Part shown: in pieces, positions 60,774-64,000 of the stretch | Layout: the number at the start of each line of letters is the position of its first letter | Position numbering within the stretch: position 1 is the first letter of the stretch | Assembly: GCA_964640725.1 (NCBI GenBank) | Contig: CAZXIJ010000004.1 | Span: 124,001 to 188,000, forward strand | Source of the DNA: CALHVX01 sp964640725 | GTDB taxonomy: Bacteria > Pseudomonadota > Gammaproteobacteria > Pseudomonadales > Azotimanducaceae | Length of the DNA: 64,000 nucleotides | Direction: 5' to 3' | Translations under genes and position numbers: made by a program | The notes under the pieces: model-generated | The model's input: the letters and a program-made list of their open reading frames with translations, nothing else | Database searches by the model: none | What the model was told of the DNA's origin: nothing

Positions 60774-61124
60774 CTAGACCTTTTCCTTGATCCGCGCAGC
60801 GCGGCCAGACAGTTCGCGCAGGTAGTACAGCTTCGCCTGACGCACGTCGCCGCGGCGCTTGACCGTCACCGACTCGATGAGCGGCGAGTGGGTCTGGAAA
60901 GACCGCTCGACGCCGACCCCGTGGGAGATCTTGCGCACGGTAAACGCGGAGTTCAAGCCCCGGGTCTTCTTGCCGATGACCACTCCTTCGTAGGCCTGCA
61001 GCCGCTCCCGGGAGCCTTCCTTGACGCGCACCTGAACGACAACGGTGTCGCCCGGGGCAAATTCGGGGACGTCGCTCTTGAGCTGCTCTGTCTCCAGAGC
61101 ATCGATAATCTTGTTGTTGCGCAC
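60774..61124 (-). CDS. rplS: Large-subunit ribosomal protein bL19
   Basis: L19 lies at the subunit interface of the 50S subunit. The 116-residue protein has FAPGDTVVVQVRVKEGSRER, QAYEGVVIGKKTRGLNSAFT and VGVERSFQTHSPLIESVTVK, matching the family end to end. Start is GTG 61124, with GGAG nine bases upstream. It is the last gene of the rpsP-rimM-trmD-rplS operon. Confidence 0.97.
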   Translation of the reverse strand: MRNNKIIDALETEQLKSDVPEFAPGDTVVVQVRVKEGSRERLQAYEGVVIGKKTRGLNSAFTVRKISHGVGVERSFQTHSPLIESVTVKRRGDVRQAKLYYLRELSGRAARIKEKV

Positions 61125-61146
61125 GGCGGCGTACTCCTCGTTCGCG

Positions 61147-61911
61147 TTAGCTGTTGCTGCTTCCCAGCAGGTTTTCGAGCAGGCTCTTCAGCAGTTCCCG
61201 ATCCTCTTCGCCCAGGGGCGCCGAGGTCAAAAGGTCCGGCCTGTTGCGGTAAGTCGCCAGTAGCGCCTGCCCGCGGCGCCAGCGATCAATCGCGGCGTGA
61301 TCGCCGCTCAAGAGCACCTTTGGCACCATGCCCGAGACATGATTTTCCGGGCGCGTATACTGCGGAAAATCGAGCCTGGCATCAAGGTGTGATTCTTGCA
61401 CGGGCGAGGCCGAGTTCCCCAGAACGCCTGGCAGCAGCCGTGCGACCGCATCGACCAGCACCAGCGCCGGCAGCTCCCCGCCGGACAGCACGTAGTCGCC
61501 GATGGAAACCTCCTGGTCTACGGCCGCGTCCAGCACCCGCTGGTCGAAGCCCTCGTAGCGGCCACAAAGCAGAATCAGCCCGCTCTCCTGCGCCAAGCCG
61601 CTCACGGCCTGCTGGGTGAGCCGCTCGCCGGAGGGGGTCAGCGCGATGGTCCGGGGCGGCCGCTCGGCGCTCAGCTGGTGGCGCCGGCGAGCCTCATCAA
61701 TTGCGGCCAGCAGCGGTTCCGGGCGCAGCACCATGCCAGCACCGCCGCCGTAGGGGCGATCATCGACGCTGCCGTGGCGGTCGACGGCAAAATCCCGCAA
61801 ATCCACCGCGTCCAGATCGATGAGCCCGTCCCGGGCCGCACGGCCCACCACCCCCTGATCGGCCAGCAAACCCAGCATCTCCGGAAACACCGTCAGCAAC
61901 GTGAAACGCAT
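61147..61911 (-). CDS. trmD: tRNA (guanine37-N1)-methyltransferase TrmD
   Basis: TrmD makes m1G37 in tRNAs and prevents +1 frameshifts. The 254-residue SPOUT enzyme has FTLLTVFPEMLGLLADQGVV, VDDRPYGGGAGMVLRPEPLL, LCGRYEGFDQRVLDAAVDQE and the trefoil-knot SAM site IGDYVLSGGELPALVLVDAV. Its start shares one base with the rimM stop (TGATG). Confidence 0.97.
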   Translation of the reverse strand: MRFTLLTVFPEMLGLLADQGVVGRAARDGLIDLDAVDLRDFAVDRHGSVDDRPYGGGAGMVLRPEPLLAAIDEARRRHQLSAERPPRTIALTPSGERLTQQAVSGLAQESGLILLCGRYEGFDQRVLDAAVDQEVSIGDYVLSGGELPALVLVDAVARLLPGVLGNSASPVQESHLDARLDFPQYTRPENHVSGMVPKVLLSGDHAAIDRWRRGQALLATYRNRPDLLTSAPLGEEDRELLKSLLENLLGSSNS

Positions 61912-62477
61912 CAGGGTCGAGGCTCAAAAACTTCCGGCCAGGTCAGCTCGATGGTCCCCGCCGACAGGTCGACGGCGCCGGTGAACTCGGCCACGAAGGG
62001 AACCAGCACTTCGTAGGGCGACTCCAGTGCCAGGCGTGAGCCCAGCTCATCGCTGCAGCGAATGGTCAGCACCGCGTGGGCGGGCGTATCGATGACCGCA
62101 TGCACGGTGCCGAGGTCCGAGCCATCGGGCGCCAGGGCCCGCAGACCTTCGAGATCGCGCCAGTAAAAGCTGTCGGCCTCCGCCGGCGGCAAGGAAGAGG
62201 CCGGCAGCGCCAGGGACTGCCCGCGCAGGGCCGCAGCCTGGTCCCGGTCGGTCACGCCGGGCAGCGCGGCCAGCAGGCGGTTGCGCCCGGGTTGGGAGCG
62301 GTCCTGAAAGCGAACCTTGCCCAGGGGCTGATAGTGCCCGGGCGCGCCAAGGTGGAGGTCCTGATAGCGCATCAGGTCCGAGGGGTTTTCGGTGTAAGAG
62401 GTCACGTTGACCCAGCCCCGCACGCCGTGCGGAGCGCCAACGCGGCCGACCAGGATGAAGTCGGCGACGGGCTTCGT
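61911..62477 (-). CDS. rimM: 16S rRNA processing protein RimM (no ordinary start codon)
   Basis: RimM assists maturation of the 30S head. The frame contains the RimM N-terminus DFILVGRVGAPHGVRGWV and the C-terminal PRC domain (DSFYWRDLEGLRALAPDGSD). The first ATG, GTG or TTG in frame is GTG 62423, which falls inside GVRGWV and would remove the conserved first strand. Upstream, up to the rpsP stop, the frame stays open but offers only ACG 62477 (giving TKPVADFILVGRVG, a natural-looking N-terminus), ATC 62456 or CTG 62453. I extend the gene to the ACG and mark the start as unproven: a non-AUG start, or a T-to-C error or change. Confidence 0.85.
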   Translation of the reverse strand, partial: TKPVADFILVGRVGAPHGVRGWVNVTSYTENPSDLMRYQDLHLGAPGHYQPLGKVRFQDRSQPGRNRLLAALPGVTDRDQAAALRGQSLALPASSLPPAEADSFYWRDLEGLRALAPDGSDLGTVHAVIDTPAHAVLTIRCSDELGSRLALESPYEVLVPFVAEFTGAVDLSAGTIELTWPEVFEPRP

Positions 62478-62481
62478 CCGG

Positions 62482-62757
62482 CTAGCTTTCCGCTGCAGCT
62501 GGGGCTTCCGTCGCGGCTTTGCGGGCCATGCCGATCAGCCGGGCCACGGAATCAGAGGGCTGGGCGCCTACAGACAGCCAGTGGTCCGCCCGCTCCAGGT
62601 TCACCCGAAGGGATTCAGCGTTGCCTTTGGACAGCGGGTTGTAGAAACCGATGCGCTCGACGAAGCGGCCATCCCGGCGCGCTGCCCGGTCGGCAACGGT
62701 CAGATGGTAGAACGGCGCTTTTTTGGCCCCGTGACGGGCAAGACGAATGACGAGCAT
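62482..62757 (-). CDS. rpsP: Small-subunit ribosomal protein bS16
   Basis: S16 is needed for 30S assembly. The 91-residue product has VIRLARHGAKKAPFYHLTVA, RDGRFVERIGFYNPL and DHWLSVGAQPSDSVARLIGM, as expected. An Ala/Glu-rich tail (KAATEAPAAAES) ends it. Start ATG 62757 has no strong Shine-Dalgarno. It heads the rpsP-rimM-trmD-rplS operon. Confidence 0.97.
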   Translation of the reverse strand: MLVIRLARHGAKKAPFYHLTVADRAARRDGRFVERIGFYNPLSKGNAESLRVNLERADHWLSVGAQPSDSVARLIGMARKAATEAPAAAES

Positions 62758-62802
62758 AGGGTTTGAGACGCTTTTTAAACGGTCGGTTTTTCGAGGCGGC
62801 GT

Positions 62803-62830
62803 ATTCTAACGGACCGGCGCTGGAGCGCAA
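62803..62830 (-). promoter_or_regulatory. Candidate sigma-70 promoter for rpsP-rimM-trmD-rplS
   Basis: On the minus strand TTGCGC (62830-62825), 16 bases, then TAGAAT (62808-62803) form a plausible promoter in the 124-bp gap between ffh and rpsP. The -10 matches five of six positions; the -35 keeps only TTG. The leader would be about 40 bases. Confidence 0.55.
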
Positions 62831-62881
62831 GCCAGACCTGATCGACTCCTGAGGCGGCCCCGACAGGGCCCCCAGCGGGTC

Positions 62882-64000
62882 CTAGCGGCCCTTTGGGCGC
62901 CGGCCGGCAGAGACGCCGGGCACCCCGCCGGGCCCCGTCATGCCGGGCATGCCCTGGAGGCCGCGCATCATGCGTTGCATGCCACCTTTCTTGGTGACCT
63001 TCTTCATCATCTTCTGCATCTGCTTGTGCTGCTTGAGCAGCCGATTCACGTCCGGCACCGCAGTCCCGCTGCCGCGGGCGATGCGCTGCTTGCGGGACCC
63101 ATTGATCAGGTCCGGGAAGCGCCGCTCCTTGGGCGTCATGGAGTCGATGATCACGGCCATACGCTTGAACTGGCTGTCATCGATTTGCGACTGGGCAGCC
63201 GCCGGCAGCTGGCCCATGCCGGGCAACTTGTCCATCAATGAAGAAATGCCGCCCATATTGCTCATCTGCTCGAGCTGATCGCGAAAGTCCTCAAGATCGA
63301 ACTTCTGCCCCTTCTGAATCTTCTTGGCGAGCTTTTGCGCCTTCTTTTTGTCGACCTTGCGCTCGGCTTCTTCGATGAGCGACAGCACGTCGCCCATGCC
63401 CAGAATGCGACTGGCCAACCGGTCTGGGTGGAAGGGTTCCAGCGCATCGGTCTTCTCGCCCATGCCGATAAACTTGATGGGCTTGCCGGTAATAGCGCGC
63501 ACGGAGAGCGCTGCGCCGCCCCGGGCGTCGCCGTCGGCCTTGGCCAGCACGACGCCGGTCAGCGGCAAGGCATCGTTGAACGCCTTCGCCGTATTGGCCG
63601 CGTCCTGGCCGGTCATGGCGTCGACCACGAACAGTGTCTCAGCCGGGTTGAGAGCAGCGTGCAGTGCCTGGATCTCGGCCATCATCTGCGCGTCGACCGC
63701 CAGGCGCCCCGCCGTATCGACCAGCAGTACGTCCGCAAACTGACGTTTGGCCTCGGCCAGCGCTCGCTCAACGATCGCGAGGGGCTGCTCGCTGCCGTCA
63801 GACTCGAGCCACTGCGCATCGACTTCGCCCGCCAGGGTCCGCAGCTGTTCGATCGCCGCCGGGCGATAGACGTCCGCCGAGACGACAGCCACTTTCTTCT
63901 TGTGTCGCTCTTTCAAATACCGGGCGAGCTTGGCCACGGTCGTGGTTTTGCCCGCGCCCTGCAGGCCGGCCATCAGGATGATGGCCGGCGGTGCGGCGTT
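62882..64000 (-). CDS. ffh: Signal recognition particle protein Ffh, C-terminal part (cut by window edge)
   Basis: Ffh with 4.5S RNA targets membrane proteins to FtsY. The visible 372 codons start within the G domain: IILMAGLQGAGKTTTVAKLA (P-loop), LLVDTAGRL (G3), VLAKADGDARGGAALS (TKxD-like G4 with AKAD) and GMGEKTDALEPFHPDRLASR. The Met-rich M domain follows, ending in a run of Met and Gly (MRGLQGMPGMTGPG). The N domain lies beyond base 64000. The ATG at 63973 is internal, not the start. Confidence 0.97.
   Translation of the reverse strand, partial: NAAPPAIILMAGLQGAGKTTTVAKLARYLKERHKKKVAVVSADVYRPAAIEQLRTLAGEVDAQWLESDGSEQPLAIVERALAEAKRQFADVLLVDTAGRLAVDAQMMAEIQALHAALNPAETLFVVDAMTGQDAANTAKAFNDALPLTGVVLAKADGDARGGAALSVRAITGKPIKFIGMGEKTDALEPFHPDRLASRILGMGDVLSLIEEAERKVDKKKAQKLAKKIQKGQKFDLEDFRDQLEQMSNMGGISSLMDKLPGMGQLPAAAQSQIDDSQFKRMAVIIDSMTPKERRFPDLINGSRKQRIARGSGTAVPDVNRLLKQHKQMQKMMKKVTKKGGMQRMMRGLQGMPGMTGPGGVPGVSAGRRPKGR

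Noticed and set aside
62840..62881. GC hairpin after ffh as an intrinsic terminator
   Set aside because: GGCCC and GGGCC can pair just after the ffh stop, but there is no T-run, so termination is not supported.
1..64000. Any phage, transposon, defence, CRISPR, tRNA or rRNA locus
   Set aside because: I looked for integrase or transposase motifs other than XerD, toxin-antitoxin pairs, tRNA-like cloverleaves and repeat-spacer arrays, and saw none. YgfX has been called a toxin, but here it is a conserved housekeeping neighbour.

Overview
The window is a high-GC chromosomal segment, almost entirely coding, from a Gammaproteobacterium with a Gram-negative outer membrane. Lipid A genes, the BAM complex, periplasmic chaperones and a type II secretin are present. 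Gene order resembles Pseudomonas in several blocks: nadB / rpoE(algU)-rseA-rseB-rseC-mucD-lepA-lepB-rnc-era-recO, and ffh-rpsP-rimM-trmD-rplS. It resembles E. coli in others: xerD-dsbC-...-recJ-prfB-lysS, and frr-uppS-cdsA-...-rseP-bamA-skp-lpxD-fabZ-lpxA-lpxB-rnhB-dnaE. Rearrangements and missing members place it outside both genera. Two 100-N runs show it is a scaffold built from contigs.

Layout. 1-13975 (minus strand): one long envelope and translation cluster, rpsB-tsf-pyrH-frr-uppS-cdsA-rseP-bamA-skp-lpxD-fabZ-lpxA-lpxB-rnhB-dnaE, with dxr missing from its usual slot. 14283-27340 (plus): map-glnD, the lysine/DAP genes dapC-dapD-dapE, a detached type II secretion trio gspN-gspC-gspD, and plsB. 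27325-29192 (minus): tsaB, a small unknown gene and rsmJ. moeA is divergent from these. 30581-45074 (minus): rpoE stress operon, lepA, lepB, rnc, era, recO, rlmD, relA, adk and a Lys-rich histone H1-like gene that contains an assembly gap. 45168-49370: nadB, ygfX-like, sdhE, ygfZ and an HDOD protein. 49404-52264 (minus): three valine-catabolic genes. 52297-64000 (minus): ffh, rpsP, rimM, trmD, rplS, xerD, dsbC, hom, recJ, prfB (with its programmed frameshift), lysS and ung.

How the genes work together. The first cluster couples translation factors and UMP kinase to isoprenoid carrier and CDP-diacylglycerol synthesis, outer-membrane assembly and lipid A synthesis. The rpoE-rseABC-mucD block senses envelope stress, and RseP, encoded 35 kb away, is the site-2 protease of the same pathway. 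GlnD and RelA bring in nitrogen and stringent control. The three central dap genes supply meso-DAP and lysine.

I found no phage, transposon, CRISPR, tRNA, rRNA or defence system, and no convincing new multi-gene system. The observations most worth checking are: the H1-like gene whose gap is flanked by two identical 55-bp copies; rimM with no ordinary start codon upstream of its conserved N-terminus; the absence of dxr between cdsA and rseP; a minimal RseC; and the unlinked gspNCD trio.
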